A program made the position numbers and the translations under genes. Source: Pacificitalea sp040119125 (lineage in GTDB: Bacteria > Pseudomonadota > Alphaproteobacteria > Rhodobacterales > Rhodobacteraceae). From it: a stretch of DNA of 64,000 nt. Numbering within the stretch: the stretch's first letter is position 1; every line of letters starts with the position of its first letter. This document shows positions 51,308-60,438 of this stretch, one piece after another. The stretch lies in assembly GCA_040119125.1 (NCBI GenBank), contig JBEDTR010000005.1, positions 186,001 through 250,000 on the forward strand, read 5' to 3'. Under the pieces are notes generated by a model. That model had not been told where the DNA came from and did not search any database. It worked only from the letters and a program-made list of their open reading frames with translations.

Positions 51308-51589
51308 TCAGGACTCGTTCAGACGGTCGCGCAGCAGCTTGCCGGTTTTGAAGAACGGCACATGCTTTTCCTCGACCTCGACGGCTTCGCCCGTGCGGGG
51401 GTTGCGCCCGGTGCGGGCATCGCGCTTCTTGACCGAAAACGCGCCAAACCCGCGCAATTCGACCCTGTCGCCCCGCGCCATCGCTTCGATGACTTCTTCG
51501 AATATCGTGTTCACGATGCGCTCGACATCGCGCTGATAGAGATGCGGATTTTCGTCTGCGATCTTCTGGATCAGTTCGGACCTGATCAT
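51308..51589 (-). CDS. ihfB: Integration host factor subunit beta
   Basis: A 93-residue DNA-bending protein. The DNABII signature is RGFGAFSVKKRDARTGRNPR, with the apical Pro in the beta-arm. It heterodimerises with IHF-alpha. ATG 51589 has GGGGGGAG seven bases upstream. Downstream of rpsA, as in most proteobacteria. Confidence 0.96.
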   Translation of the reverse strand: MIRSELIQKIADENPHLYQRDVERIVNTIFEEVIEAMARGDRVELRGFGAFSVKKRDARTGRNPRTGEAVEVEEKHVPFFKTGKLLRDRLNES

Positions 51590-51911
51590 GCGCGCTGCTC
51601 CCCCCAAGGTGATGCGGCTCTGGCTCAACCGGTTATAGAGAACCTGAACTATAGGGCGAAACTGGCAATCGCAAAATGGTTCAAGGCGGATTTCTCCGTC
51701 TTTTCTACGGTTTGAGGGAGCGAAAATGCCGCGAGGGCCCCTGCCGCAGCGCAGCGTTTAGGCGCTGGGGCCATGGAACCGGCGTAAATCACCGCTTCGC
51801 GCCATTCGGGGGCTGTCCTGCACGGGTTTTGGCGAATCGCGGCGGCGGCGCGGATCTGCATGGCCATCGCGCACCCCGGACGCCCCAGCCATTGACCAGA
51901 TCGGCATGGCC
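51590..51911. other. Intergenic region between rpsA terminator and ihfB
   Basis: No gene is visible. The part next to ihfB is AT-richer (around 51640-51720) and presumably carries the ihfB promoter. Small open frames on both strands lack ribosome sites. Confidence 0.5.
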
Positions 51912-51950
51912 GAAAAGAAAACGGCCCCGCGCAGATCGCACGGGGCCGTT
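51912..51950 (-). terminator. Rho-independent terminator of rpsA
   Basis: A perfect ten-base-pair stem (AACGGCCCCG / CGGGGCCGTT, 11-base loop) is followed on the minus strand by TTTTCTTTTC. It ends 51 nt after the rpsA stop. Confidence 0.88.
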
Positions 51951-52001
51951 CATGTCAGGCGCAAGCCCGGATCACGCGCGATGGCGCAATCCGGTTTGCG
52001 A

Positions 52002-53681
52002 TCAGTTGTCGCCCTTCAGAGCGGCACCGAGGATGTCGCCCAGCGACGCGCCGGAAGCGGAAGAGCCATACTGTTCGACGGCCTCTTTCTCTTCGGCGAT
52101 CTCGCGCGCTTTGATCGAGACACCCAGACGGCGGGTTTTGCTGTCCACATTGGTGATGCGCACATCAACCTTGTCACCGACCTGGAAACGCTCGGGGCGC
52201 TGCTCGGCACGGTCGCGGGACAGGTCGGAACGGCGGATGAAGGACTTCATGCCTTCGTATTCCACCTCGACACCGCCATCTTCGATCGCCGTCACTTCGA
52301 CGGTGACGATCGAGCCGCGCTTCACGCCGCCAACGGCCTCAGCGAACTTGTCGCCGCCCAAGGCTTTGATCGACAGCGAGATACGCTCCTTGTCGACATC
52401 CACTTCGGACACGACAGCCTGCACGACGTCGCCCTTGCGGTAGGACTGGATCGCGTCTTCGCCGCGCTCGTCCCAGCTGAGGTCGGACAGGTGCACCATG
52501 CCGTCGATATCGCCCGGCAGGCCGATGAACAGACCGAATTCGGTGATGTTCTTGACCTCGCCCTCGACCTGCGTGCCCTCGGGATGCGTCTCGGCAAAGA
52601 CTTCCCACGGGTTGCGCATGGTCTGCTTGAGACCCAGCGACACGCGACGCTTCGCGGTGTCGATTTCCAGCACCATGACGTCCACTTCCTGCGAGGTGGA
52701 GACGATCTTGCCGGGGTGGACGTTTTTCTTGGTCCAGGACATCTCGGAGACGTGGACCAGACCTTCGACGCCGGGCTCCAGCTCGACGAACGCGCCGTAG
52801 TCGGTGATGTTGGTCACGCGGCCAGTATGCACGGTATCGATCGGGAACTTGCCCTCGACGCTATCCCACGGATCGTCCTGCAGCTGCTTCATGCCGAGGC
52901 TGATACGGTGGGTTTCCTTGTTGATCTTGATGACCTGAACCTTGACGGTTTCGCCGATCGACAGGATCTCCGAGGGGTGGTTGACGCGGCGCCAGGCCAT
53001 GTCGGTGACGTGCAGCAGGCCGTCCACACCACCCAGATCGACGAAGGCGCCGTATTCGGTGATATTCTTGACGACACCGTCCACTGCGTCGCCTTCGGTC
53101 AGCTTGGCGATGACCTCGGCGCGCTGTTCGGCACGGCTTTCTTCCAGGATAGCGCGGCGCGAAACCACGATATTGCCGCGACGACGATCCATTTTCAGGA
53201 TCTGGAACGGCTGCTTCAGACCCATCAACGGGCCGGCATCGCGCACGGGGCGCACATCGACCTGCGAGCCGGGCAGGAACGCAACAGCGCCGCCCAGATC
53301 GACGGTGAAGCCGCCTTTGACCCGGCCAAAGATCGCGCCTTCGACGCGGTTCTCGTCGGCATAGGCCTTTTCCAGACGATCCCAGGCTTCCTCGCGGCGG
53401 GCCTTGTCACGGCTGATCGACGCTTCGCCACGGGCGTTCTCGACGCGGTCGAGGTAAACTTCGACCTCGTCACCGACATTGATGTCGGGCGCTTCGCCGG
53501 GATTGGTGAATTCTTTCAGATCAACGCGGCCTTCCATCTTGTAGCCGACGTCGATGATGGCCTGGCCCGCCTCGATGGCGATGACCTTGCCTTTGACAAC
53601 CGAGCCTTCGCTCGGAGTGTCGATGTCGAAGCTTTCCTGCAGGAGGGCTTCGAATTCTTCCATGGATGTGTTCGCGGACAT
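52002..53681 (-). CDS. rpsA: 30S ribosomal protein S1
   Basis: A 559-residue mRNA-binding ribosomal protein with six S1/OB repeats (for example VVKNITEYGAFVDLGG, VTNITDYGAFVELEPG, VKNITEFGLFIGLPGD). ATG 53681 gives the normal MSANTSMEEFEALLQES start with a GGAA site upstream; the frame open to 53786 is leader. Gene order cmk-rpsA-ihfB is conserved in proteobacteria. Confidence 0.97.
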   Translation of the reverse strand: MSANTSMEEFEALLQESFDIDTPSEGSVVKGKVIAIEAGQAIIDVGYKMEGRVDLKEFTNPGEAPDINVGDEVEVYLDRVENARGEASISRDKARREEAWDRLEKAYADENRVEGAIFGRVKGGFTVDLGGAVAFLPGSQVDVRPVRDAGPLMGLKQPFQILKMDRRRGNIVVSRRAILEESRAEQRAEVIAKLTEGDAVDGVVKNITEYGAFVDLGGVDGLLHVTDMAWRRVNHPSEILSIGETVKVQVIKINKETHRISLGMKQLQDDPWDSVEGKFPIDTVHTGRVTNITDYGAFVELEPGVEGLVHVSEMSWTKKNVHPGKIVSTSQEVDVMVLEIDTAKRRVSLGLKQTMRNPWEVFAETHPEGTQVEGEVKNITEFGLFIGLPGDIDGMVHLSDLSWDERGEDAIQSYRKGDVVQAVVSEVDVDKERISLSIKALGGDKFAEAVGGVKRGSIVTVEVTAIEDGGVEVEYEGMKSFIRRSDLSRDRAEQRPERFQVGDKVDVRITNVDSKTRRLGVSIKAREIAEEKEAVEQYGSSASGASLGDILGAALKGDN

Positions 53682-53800
53682 ATGTAAGCGTTTTCCTTCG
53701 GTTTCGATTTTGCTGGCCGAGCGGTTGTCTCCGCCGGTCTTGGGTTGGTCAGGTCGCGCAATCCAATGGATGCCCGAAGGCATCATGGCACAGGGTCCAA

Positions 53801-53829
53801 TAAAACAAGGGCCGGTTATGACCGACCCT
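53801..53829 (-). terminator. Terminator-like hairpin between cmk and rpsA
   Basis: The stem AGGGCCGGT / ACCGACCCT has one G-U pair in the RNA and a four-base loop. It is followed on the minus strand by TGTTTTATT and lies about 80 nt after cmk, where it could limit readthrough into rpsA. Confidence 0.6.
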
Positions 53830-53908
53830 GCTCCGTAACCCCCGTGCGCCTTGTTGTCCTGCGCTTCGACAGCGTCCCTATAAGGCGAAAATGCGGTTTT
53901 CGCAAGCG

Positions 53909-54568
53909 TTAGCTCGCCGCCCCTCCCCCACTGGTCCCGTCACCGGGTTCACCTGCGGCTGCCGCATGGCGCGCCCGGATGATCTCCAGCGCCCGCGCAA
54001 TGGCGGTGTCGATGTCCAGCTCGCTGGTATCCAGCCGCACCGCATCCGTTGCAGGCTTCAGCGGCGCATCGGCGCGATCCATGTCGCGGGCGTCACGCTC
54101 GCGCACATCGGCCAGCACCTGTTCTGCCGTCACATCATGGCCCCCGGCCAGCAATTCCGCCAAGCGGCGCTGCGCCCGAATCTCGGCGCTGGCGGTAACG
54201 AACAGCTTCACCTCCGCATCCGGGCAGATCACCGTGCCAATGTCGCGCCCGTCCAGCACCGCGCCGCCCTGACGGCGGGCAAAGGCGCGCTGAAAATCGA
54301 CCAGCGCCGCGCGCACATCGGGCAGCGCCGCGACCCGGCTGGCGGCCTGTGCCACGTCGGGCGTGCGCAGCCCGTCGCGCAACAGATCCTCGGCCATCAG
54401 CGCCTGCGCGGCAGCCAGAGGCTCCAACCCGTCCAGCACCCGCCGCCCCGTGGCGCGGTAGAGCAGCCCGGTATCCAGATGCGCATACCCCAGCGCCGCC
54501 GCAACGGCCTTGGAAATCGTGCCCTTGCCGGCAGCGGCCGGTCCGTCGATGGCAATGGTGAACGGCAT
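53909..54568 (-). CDS. cmk: Cytidylate kinase
   Basis: Phosphorylates CMP and dCMP. It is 219 residues. The P-loop is GPAAAGKGT at 9-17, and the CMP-binding segments are HLDTGLLYRA and GGAVLDGRDIGTVICPDA. ATG 54568 has AAGGAG six bases upstream; the longer frame has none. A short Gly/Ala-rich tail follows the core. Confidence 0.95.
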   Translation of the reverse strand: MPFTIAIDGPAAAGKGTISKAVAAALGYAHLDTGLLYRATGRRVLDGLEPLAAAQALMAEDLLRDGLRTPDVAQAASRVAALPDVRAALVDFQRAFARRQGGAVLDGRDIGTVICPDAEVKLFVTASAEIRAQRRLAELLAGGHDVTAEQVLADVRERDARDMDRADAPLKPATDAVRLDTSELDIDTAIARALEIIRARHAAAAGEPGDGTSGGGAAS

Positions 54569-54631
54569 GAGATCTCCTTGCGTGACCTGCCCCGACCTAG
54601 CCCCGCCCGGGCGGCAGGGCAAGCGCAGGGC

Positions 54632-55609
54632 TCAGCCGCGCCCCGGCAGCGTCCACAGCGCGCCCATGTCGTAATCGTAGCTTTCGGGGACGAAGCGGTT
54701 CATGCCGCTGCCACGATAGAGCGACAATTCGTTCAGCGCGAAATCCGTGCCATTGGTCAGGAAATCCACCCGGACGTGATCGAACGGGGCGGAAATTTCC
54801 TCGGCCAGTTCCATCATCCGCGCCAGATGCGGCGGCGGCGGCGCGCACCGCGGAACATCGCCTTTGTTAAAGATCTTCAAAGCTTCGCCATCGGGGGTGT
54901 AGGCCACCTGATAGGCCCCGTTCATCCGGTCGAATTCCGCCATCACATAGGCGGGTTTGCCGTGAAAGCAGATGATCTTCACATCGTCGGCGGGGCTGCC
55001 ATCGGCGCGGGGCATCAGCTCCTCCACCATGATCCGGCGCGGGATCGGCCAATAGGCCCATTCCTGCCGCAGGCTGCCATATTGCTTGAGCAGCCAAAGC
55101 TGCGAGATCAGCCGAACCTCCTCCAGATCGAAAGGCTTGTCGGGATAGCGAAACCGCAACATGCGCGAGGCGTGGTTCGGCTTGATGACCAGCCCCTCGG
55201 GCAGGCCGCTCAGATCCAGATCGGCGGGGCGGTCCGTCACCCGGTGCAATGGCACTAACAATGCCTCGGCCCGCGCCGCGCCCAGATGCTCGGCCAGCCA
55301 CAGCCGCATCCGGTATTTATCCGCGACGATCGGATGCAGCGGGTTGCGGTCATGGACCTTGCGCCACTGGATTTTGGCATTGAAGGTCTGGGGATCTTTC
55401 AGATCCAGCGGATAGCCCACGCAGGCTTCGAATTCCGCCCGCAGCCGCGGCAGCCCGCGCGCCCGGTCGACCCGCGCCCGTGTCCGGTCGCGCCAATCGC
55501 GAAACCGCGTCCGCGCAATACGGCGTGCCGCGCTGACCTGCACCTTGCCCGCCTCCGCAGCCGCGCCTCGGGCCCCGCTCGCCAACGTCACATCATTCAT
55601 GTCACTCAT
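54632..55609 (-). CDS. TupA-like ATP-grasp protein
   Basis: About 325 residues, resembling TupA-type ATP-grasp proteins associated with polysaccharide or teichuronopeptide synthesis. Recognisable blocks are the Phe-Asn-Ala-Lys-Ile-Gln-Trp-Arg-Lys segment, VADKYRMRLWL, GLVIKPNHASRM, DDVKIICFHGKPAYVMAE and DHVRVDFL ... FALNELSLYRGSGM. The family likely ligates an amino acid or similar carboxylate to a sugar carboxyl or amine. It lies between aroA and cmk, which are usually adjacent. The start is uncertain (ATG 55609, 55600 or 55660). Substrate unknown. Confidence 0.8.
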   Translation of the reverse strand: MSDMNDVTLASGARGAAAEAGKVQVSAARRIARTRFRDWRDRTRARVDRARGLPRLRAEFEACVGYPLDLKDPQTFNAKIQWRKVHDRNPLHPIVADKYRMRLWLAEHLGAARAEALLVPLHRVTDRPADLDLSGLPEGLVIKPNHASRMLRFRYPDKPFDLEEVRLISQLWLLKQYGSLRQEWAYWPIPRRIMVEELMPRADGSPADDVKIICFHGKPAYVMAEFDRMNGAYQVAYTPDGEALKIFNKGDVPRCAPPPPHLARMMELAEEISAPFDHVRVDFLTNGTDFALNELSLYRGSGMNRFVPESYDYDMGALWTLPGRG

Positions 55610-55672
55610 TACCTTTACCGCAGCCCCATCCGGGGCCACCTCATGTGGTTTTCTGCGCAATGGTGCGGGGGC

Positions 55673-57022
55673 TCAGGCGTCCCGCGCTAGATCCGCGCCC
55701 AAGCGCTGCATCAGCGGCTCGAAAATTGGGAAGGACGTCGCAATCGGCTGAGCGTCATCGACGCTTACCGGCGCCTGTGCCGCCATCCCGCAGATCAGAA
55801 ACGACATCGCGATCCGGTGGTCGAGCCGCGCGGCACAGGTCGCGCCGCCGGGCACGCCGCCCGCGCCGCGACCCTCGACGGTAAAGCTGTCTTCGGTTTC
55901 CGCAATCGTCACACCGCAAAGCTCCAGCCCGCGGGCCATCGCGTCGATGCGGTCGCTTTCCTTGACCCGCAGCTCCTTGACGCCGCGCATCACCGTGGTG
56001 CCTTCGGCATTGGCCGCGACCACCGACAGGATCGGATATTCGTCGATCATCGAGGGCGCGCGCTCTGCCGGCACTTCGATGCCGCGCATGTTGGGCGAGA
56101 AGCGCGCGCGCAGATCCGCGACAGGCTCGCCGCCCTCTTCGCGCGGGTTTTCATAGGTCAGATCCGCACCCATATCGATCAGTGTCTGGAACAGTCCGGC
56201 GCGGGTCGGGTTCAGCCCGATATTCGGCACCAGCACGTCCGAGCCTTCGCAGATCAGCGCAGCACAGACCGGAAACGCGGCCGAGGATGGATCGCGCGGC
56301 ACCACGATCACCTGCGGGCGCAGTTCCGGCTGACCGGTCAGGGTGATGACGCGGCCCTCGGACGCATCGTCGATCTGAACCTTGGCCCCGAAGCCCGCCA
56401 GCATCCGCTCGCTATGGTCGCGGGTGGCTTCGGCCTCGATCACCACGGTTTCGCCCGGCGCGTTCAGCCCCGCCAGCAGCACCGCCGATTTCACCTGCGC
56501 CGAGGGCACGGGCACGGTGTAGCGCACCGGCACAGGCTCCGCCGCGCCCACGACCGTCATCGGCAGCCGTCCGCCCTGACGCCCATAGGCACGCGTGCCA
56601 AACAGGGCCAGCGGATCGGTGATCCGCGCCATCGGGCGGCCATTCAGCGACGCATCCCCGGTAAAGGTCGCGGTGATCGGGCTGGTGGCCATGGCCCCCA
56701 TGATCAGCCGCACACCGGTGCCGGAATTGCCGCAATCAATGACATTGCCCGGCTCGGCAAAGCCGCCGACGCCGACGCCATGCACATGCCAAGTGCCGTC
56801 CTCGTCGCGGCTGACCTCGGCCCCAAACGCCTGCATCGCCCGCGCGGTGTCCAGCACATCCTGACCTTCCAGCAGGCCGGTCACGCGGGTCTCGCCCACG
56901 GCCAGCGCGCCCAGGATGATCGCGCGGTGGGAGATCGATTTATCCCCCGGCACATCGGCGGTGCCGGTCAGGGGCTGGCCCGCGCGGGCGGTCATCGGGA
57001 TCGGGTCACCGTGGGCGGACAT
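55673..57022 (-). CDS. aroA: 3-phosphoshikimate 1-carboxyvinyltransferase (class II EPSP synthase)
   Basis: The sixth shikimate-pathway enzyme, 449 residues. PEP and shikimate-3-phosphate contacts are GDKSISHRA (26-34), CGNSGTGVR (97-105), SAQVKSAVLLAGLN, RDPSSAAFP and DEYPILSV. The pattern of the middle and C-terminal blocks follows class II (CP4-like) enzymes. At the residue that is Ala in CP4 (Ala100) this protein has Gly101, as in glyphosate-sensitive enzymes. Heads the aroA-(ATP-grasp)-cmk-rpsA block. Confidence 0.95.
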   Translation of the reverse strand: MSAHGDPIPMTARAGQPLTGTADVPGDKSISHRAIILGALAVGETRVTGLLEGQDVLDTARAMQAFGAEVSRDEDGTWHVHGVGVGGFAEPGNVIDCGNSGTGVRLIMGAMATSPITATFTGDASLNGRPMARITDPLALFGTRAYGRQGGRLPMTVVGAAEPVPVRYTVPVPSAQVKSAVLLAGLNAPGETVVIEAEATRDHSERMLAGFGAKVQIDDASEGRVITLTGQPELRPQVIVVPRDPSSAAFPVCAALICEGSDVLVPNIGLNPTRAGLFQTLIDMGADLTYENPREEGGEPVADLRARFSPNMRGIEVPAERAPSMIDEYPILSVVAANAEGTTVMRGVKELRVKESDRIDAMARGLELCGVTIAETEDSFTVEGRGAGGVPGGATCAARLDHRIAMSFLICGMAAQAPVSVDDAQPIATSFPIFEPLMQRLGADLARDA

Positions 57023-57194
57023 GGGCGAATTCCTCCGGGGAACAGGCGCGGGCGGGCCGCAGCCCCTGCGCCGGGGTTGGGCATGGTTGATCGGGGATTA
57101 GCGGATCGCGCGGCAGGGGTCCACAGGCCCGCTGCCCGGCCCTGCTGCGCGCACCGTCCGCCGTGGCAGCTTTGCCGCGGCGAGGCTCAGCCGC

Positions 57195-58982
57195 TCACTC
57201 GCCCGTCAGCGGCCATAGGAAGGGGATCAACACCGCGCAAAGCAGCCCGACCGACAGGTTCAGCGGCACGCCCACCCGCAGGAAATCCGAAAACCGATAG
57301 CCGCCCGGACCATAGACCAGCATGTTGGTCTGATAGCCGATGGGGGTCGAAAAACTGGCCGAAGCCGCGACCATCACCGCGATCACCAGCGGGCGCGGAT
57401 CATAGCCCAAGGCCTGCGCCAGCCCGATGGCCACCGGCGTCACCACCACCGCGACCGCGTTGTTGGACACCAGTTCCGTCAGCAGCGAGGTCAGCAGAAA
57501 CACCGCCCAGACGATGGCCACCGGGGGCAATTCGACCAGCGCCGGTGACACGGCCTCGACGATCATTTCGACCGCGCCCGAGGATTCCAGCGCCGCGCCC
57601 ACGCCCAGCATGGCAAAGATCAGCGCCAGCAAGCGCCCATCCACAAACGAAAACGCCTCATCCGCGTCGATGCACCGGCAGGTCAGCACGATCGCCACCG
57701 CCATCACCGACAACATGAAAATCGGCGCGACACCCAGTCCCGACAGGATCACCACACCCGCCATCGCCGCCACTGCGACCCAGACCCGCGACCGGCGATA
57801 GGCCCGCGCCGAGGGGCGCGCCACATCGACCAGTTCCATATCCACGGCCAGCCGCTGAATATCTTCCGGCGCGCCTTCCAGCAGCAGGGTATCGCCCACC
57901 CGCACCACCAGATCATCCAGCTGCCGCCCGATATTCTGGTTCCGCCGATGCACCGCCAGCGGATAGACCCCATAGCGCCGCCGCAGCCGCAGCGAGCCGA
58001 GCGACCGCCCGACCATCCGCGCGCCCGGTGAGATCAGCACCTCGACGGTTTCGGTCCGCACCGAACTCAGCTTATCCACCGCGCGCAGCTGTTTGTTTTC
58101 CTGCAACGACAGCAGTTCCGCCATCTCGGTGCGCAGCACCACGCGGTCGCCAGCCTCCAACTCGACCGAGGCCATGTCGCGCCGCAGCGACGCATCGCCC
58201 CGCAGCACATCGATCAGCCGCACGCCTTCGCGCTTGAACAGATCGACCTCGGTCACCGGCTGGCCGATCAGCTCCGATTCCTCGGGCACCGCCACTTCGG
58301 TGAAAAACTTCATCTTGGATTTATTGGACAGCAGCGTGGCCATGCTGTCGCGCTCCGGCAGCAGCTTTGGCGCGATGACCCGCAGATAGATCATGCCCCA
58401 GACCACGACAAAAATGGCGAGCGGCGTGACCTCGAAAATATGGAACGGCTCCAACCCGTTACGCCGCGCGACCCCATCCACCAGCAGGTTGGTCGACGTG
58501 CCGATCAGGGTCAGCGTCCCGCCAAGGATCGCGGCGTAGCTCAGCGGCATCAACAGCTTTGACGCGGGTAGGCCCAGCGTCCGCGCCAATTGCACGAAAA
58601 TCGGGATCATCACCACCACGACGGGCGTGTTCGACACAAAAGCGGAGGCCAGCACCACAAACCCGATCATCGCTCCGATGGCGATCTTCGGTTTGGCGGC
58701 GGCATTGCGGTCGGCAAAGCTGGTGAACCAGTCCAGAGCGCCCGTGCGCACCAGCCCGCCCATCACCAGAAACATCGCCGCAATCGTCCATGGCGCCGGG
58801 TTCGACAGCACCTCCAGCGCGTTGTCATAGGGCAGCACGCCGGTGGCCAGCAACACCGCCACCCCGGCAATCGCCACGACTTCGGTGGGGAAGATCTCCT
58901 TCACGAACAGAAGGAACATGACCGCGACGATGCCCAGCGCGAAGAAGGCATCATATGGCGGCTCGATGAGGAGGAAGTTCAT
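57195..58982 (-). CDS. SLC13-family permease with two RCK_C (TrkA-C) domains
   Basis: A 595-residue membrane protein. Two bundles of helices flank a cytoplasmic middle section (about residues 215-395) holding two RCK_C domains. SLC13/DASS signatures are FVSNTPVVVVMIPIF and GGTLTLIGTSTNLLVDG in the first half, with ELVSNNAVAVVVTPVA and TPIGYQTNMLVYGPG in the second. Such proteins move anions such as sulfate or dicarboxylates; the RCK_C parts probably sense a ligand. Substrate unknown. Confidence 0.9.
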   Translation of the reverse strand: MNFLLIEPPYDAFFALGIVAVMFLLFVKEIFPTEVVAIAGVAVLLATGVLPYDNALEVLSNPAPWTIAAMFLVMGGLVRTGALDWFTSFADRNAAAKPKIAIGAMIGFVVLASAFVSNTPVVVVMIPIFVQLARTLGLPASKLLMPLSYAAILGGTLTLIGTSTNLLVDGVARRNGLEPFHIFEVTPLAIFVVVWGMIYLRVIAPKLLPERDSMATLLSNKSKMKFFTEVAVPEESELIGQPVTEVDLFKREGVRLIDVLRGDASLRRDMASVELEAGDRVVLRTEMAELLSLQENKQLRAVDKLSSVRTETVEVLISPGARMVGRSLGSLRLRRRYGVYPLAVHRRNQNIGRQLDDLVVRVGDTLLLEGAPEDIQRLAVDMELVDVARPSARAYRRSRVWVAVAAMAGVVILSGLGVAPIFMLSVMAVAIVLTCRCIDADEAFSFVDGRLLALIFAMLGVGAALESSGAVEMIVEAVSPALVELPPVAIVWAVFLLTSLLTELVSNNAVAVVVTPVAIGLAQALGYDPRPLVIAVMVAASASFSTPIGYQTNMLVYGPGGYRFSDFLRVGVPLNLSVGLLCAVLIPFLWPLTGE

Positions 58983-59132
58983 GGAGAGTCCCGATCAGGC
59001 AGTTCCAGCCATTCTTAGCGGGGCCTGCGGGGGACACAAGCGCTGCTGCTGGGATGTGGCGCCGCAGTGGCGAACGAGGAAACTCCCAGCGACCAAAGCG
59101 TCACCGCGCAGCCAACCGCCGCGCGCCACGCC

Positions 59133-59945
59133 TTACGGCCCGGCCTGCTCCAGCCGTCCGCCTTGGCGCACCTGCACGACGCGCGTGGCGCGGCCCGTGC
59201 GGTCGTCGGTCTCGACATACAGCCCGCAAAGCGTCGCCTCGCCCAGCGCGGGCTGAAACCGGCCCTTGGGCATGCCGGTGACGAAACGGCGCAGAGGCTC
59301 TTCCTTCTGCATACCGATCACGGAATCATAATCGCCGCACATGCCCGCGTCGGACTGAAACGCGCAGCCGCCGGGCAGGATCTGCGCATCGGCGGTGGGC
59401 ACATGGGTGTGCGTGCCGACAACGATGCTGGCACGGCCATCGCAATAATGCCCGGCGGCCATCTTCTCGGATGTGGCTTCGCAGTGGAAATCGATCAGGC
59501 TGGCCTGCACCATGCCGCCGCGCGGGTAGCTTTTCAGTGCCAGTTCCATCGCCGAGAACGGGTCTGAGAAGGGCCGCTTCATGAACACCTGCCCCAGCGC
59601 CTGAGCCACCAGCACCTTGCGCCCGCCCGGCGCGTCATAGACCCGCGCGCCCCGGCCCGGTGCGTCCTTGGCATAGTTCAGCGGGCGAATGATCCGCGGC
59701 TCGGTATTGGCGAATTGCAGCATGTCGCGCTGATCGAACGCATGATCGCCCAGCGTCAGCACATCCGCGCCCGCGTCGAGAAGCACCTTCGCATGCGCCG
59801 CCGAAAGCCCAACGCCCGAAGTCGCGTTCTCGCCGTTGATCACCACGAAATCGAGCTTCCAGTCCCGGCGCAGCGCAGGCAAACGCTCTGCCACCGCATC
59901 CCGGCCAGCCCGGCCCATTACATCGCCCAGAAACAGTATTTTCAT
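59133..59945 (-). CDS. TIGR00282/YmdB-family metallophosphoesterase
   Basis: A 270-residue calcineurin-like phosphoesterase. Metal ligands are in FLGDVMGRAGRD, NGENATSGVG, TLGDHAFDQRD and VVGTHTHVPTAD. YmdB in Bacillus hydrolyses 2',3'-cyclic nucleotides. It lies downstream of the folate cyclo-ligase gene on the same strand, across a 493-nt repeat-containing gap. Confidence 0.9.
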   Translation of the reverse strand: MKILFLGDVMGRAGRDAVAERLPALRRDWKLDFVVINGENATSGVGLSAAHAKVLLDAGADVLTLGDHAFDQRDMLQFANTEPRIIRPLNYAKDAPGRGARVYDAPGGRKVLVAQALGQVFMKRPFSDPFSAMELALKSYPRGGMVQASLIDFHCEATSEKMAAGHYCDGRASIVVGTHTHVPTADAQILPGGCAFQSDAGMCGDYDSVIGMQKEEPLRRFVTGMPKGRFQPALGEATLCGLYVETDDRTGRATRVVQVRQGGRLEQAGP

Positions 59946-60058
59946 GCCCCTGCCCTAGGCCCGCCGCGTTTCCGGTGCAAGTGCGATCCGTATGACCCGT
60001 GAGGATGAGGCCGCGCAACTGCCGCCCGTTCCCCCGGCCTGGCTCAACGCGCCCACCG

Positions 60059-60222
60059 AACAACGAGTATGCGGCATGTCCTCCCGAACTCCGCGCACCC
60101 GCTCTCGAACAAGGCCGAAGGCCGCGAGAGCGAGCGCCTGCCCGCCCCGACGGGCTGGCGCTTTGACAGCTCACGCTGACCTCGGAGCGGGGAGGAACAC
60201 GGCATCATAAAGCGCACCCGCC
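60059..60222. repeat. Intergenic repeat element, copy 1
   Basis: About 165 nt lying between the cyclo-ligase and YmdB-like genes. A second copy starts at 60271. Shared blocks include CCGACGGGCTGGCGC, GAGAGCGAGC and GCACACCCGCCCC-like ends (here GCGCACCCGCCCC). The core CC-T-GCCCG / CGGGC-T-GG with a six-base CCCCGA loop forms a hairpin with one mismatch. Short open frames here encode no recognisable protein. Confidence 0.75.
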
Positions 60223-60270
60223 CCACCGCAGCAGCGCCACCCCACGGGCAGGCTCACGGTGCGCAGATAA

Positions 60271-60437
60271 AACAACGAAGATACGGCACGTCCTCCGAAC
60301 TCCGAACCCCCGCCCGCGAACAAGGCGAAGCCGCGCGAGAGCGAGCACCTGCCCGCCCCGACGGGCTGGCGCATTGCCGCCCCTCGCTAACCTCAGAACG
60401 TCGAGGAACTCGACCACGATAACGCACACCCGCCCCG
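60271..60437. repeat. Intergenic repeat element, copy 2
   Basis: Imperfect direct repeat of 60059-60222, starting from the same AACAACGA and retaining the same hairpin core. The first about 100 nt match closely with a few small indels; the second part is more diverged. The stop of the cyclo-ligase gene lies immediately beyond. Probably a member of a dispersed element family. Confidence 0.75.
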
Positions 60438-60438
60438 C

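Noticed and set aside
51906..53687. 593-residue plus-strand frame opposite rpsA
   Set aside because: Mirror of the S1 repeats; the minus strand encodes a textbook ribosomal protein S1.
59946..60438. 6S RNA gene beside the folate cyclo-ligase
   Set aside because: I cannot see the characteristic long bulged hairpin; the gap is explained mainly by the duplicated element. A covariance search would be needed to claim it.
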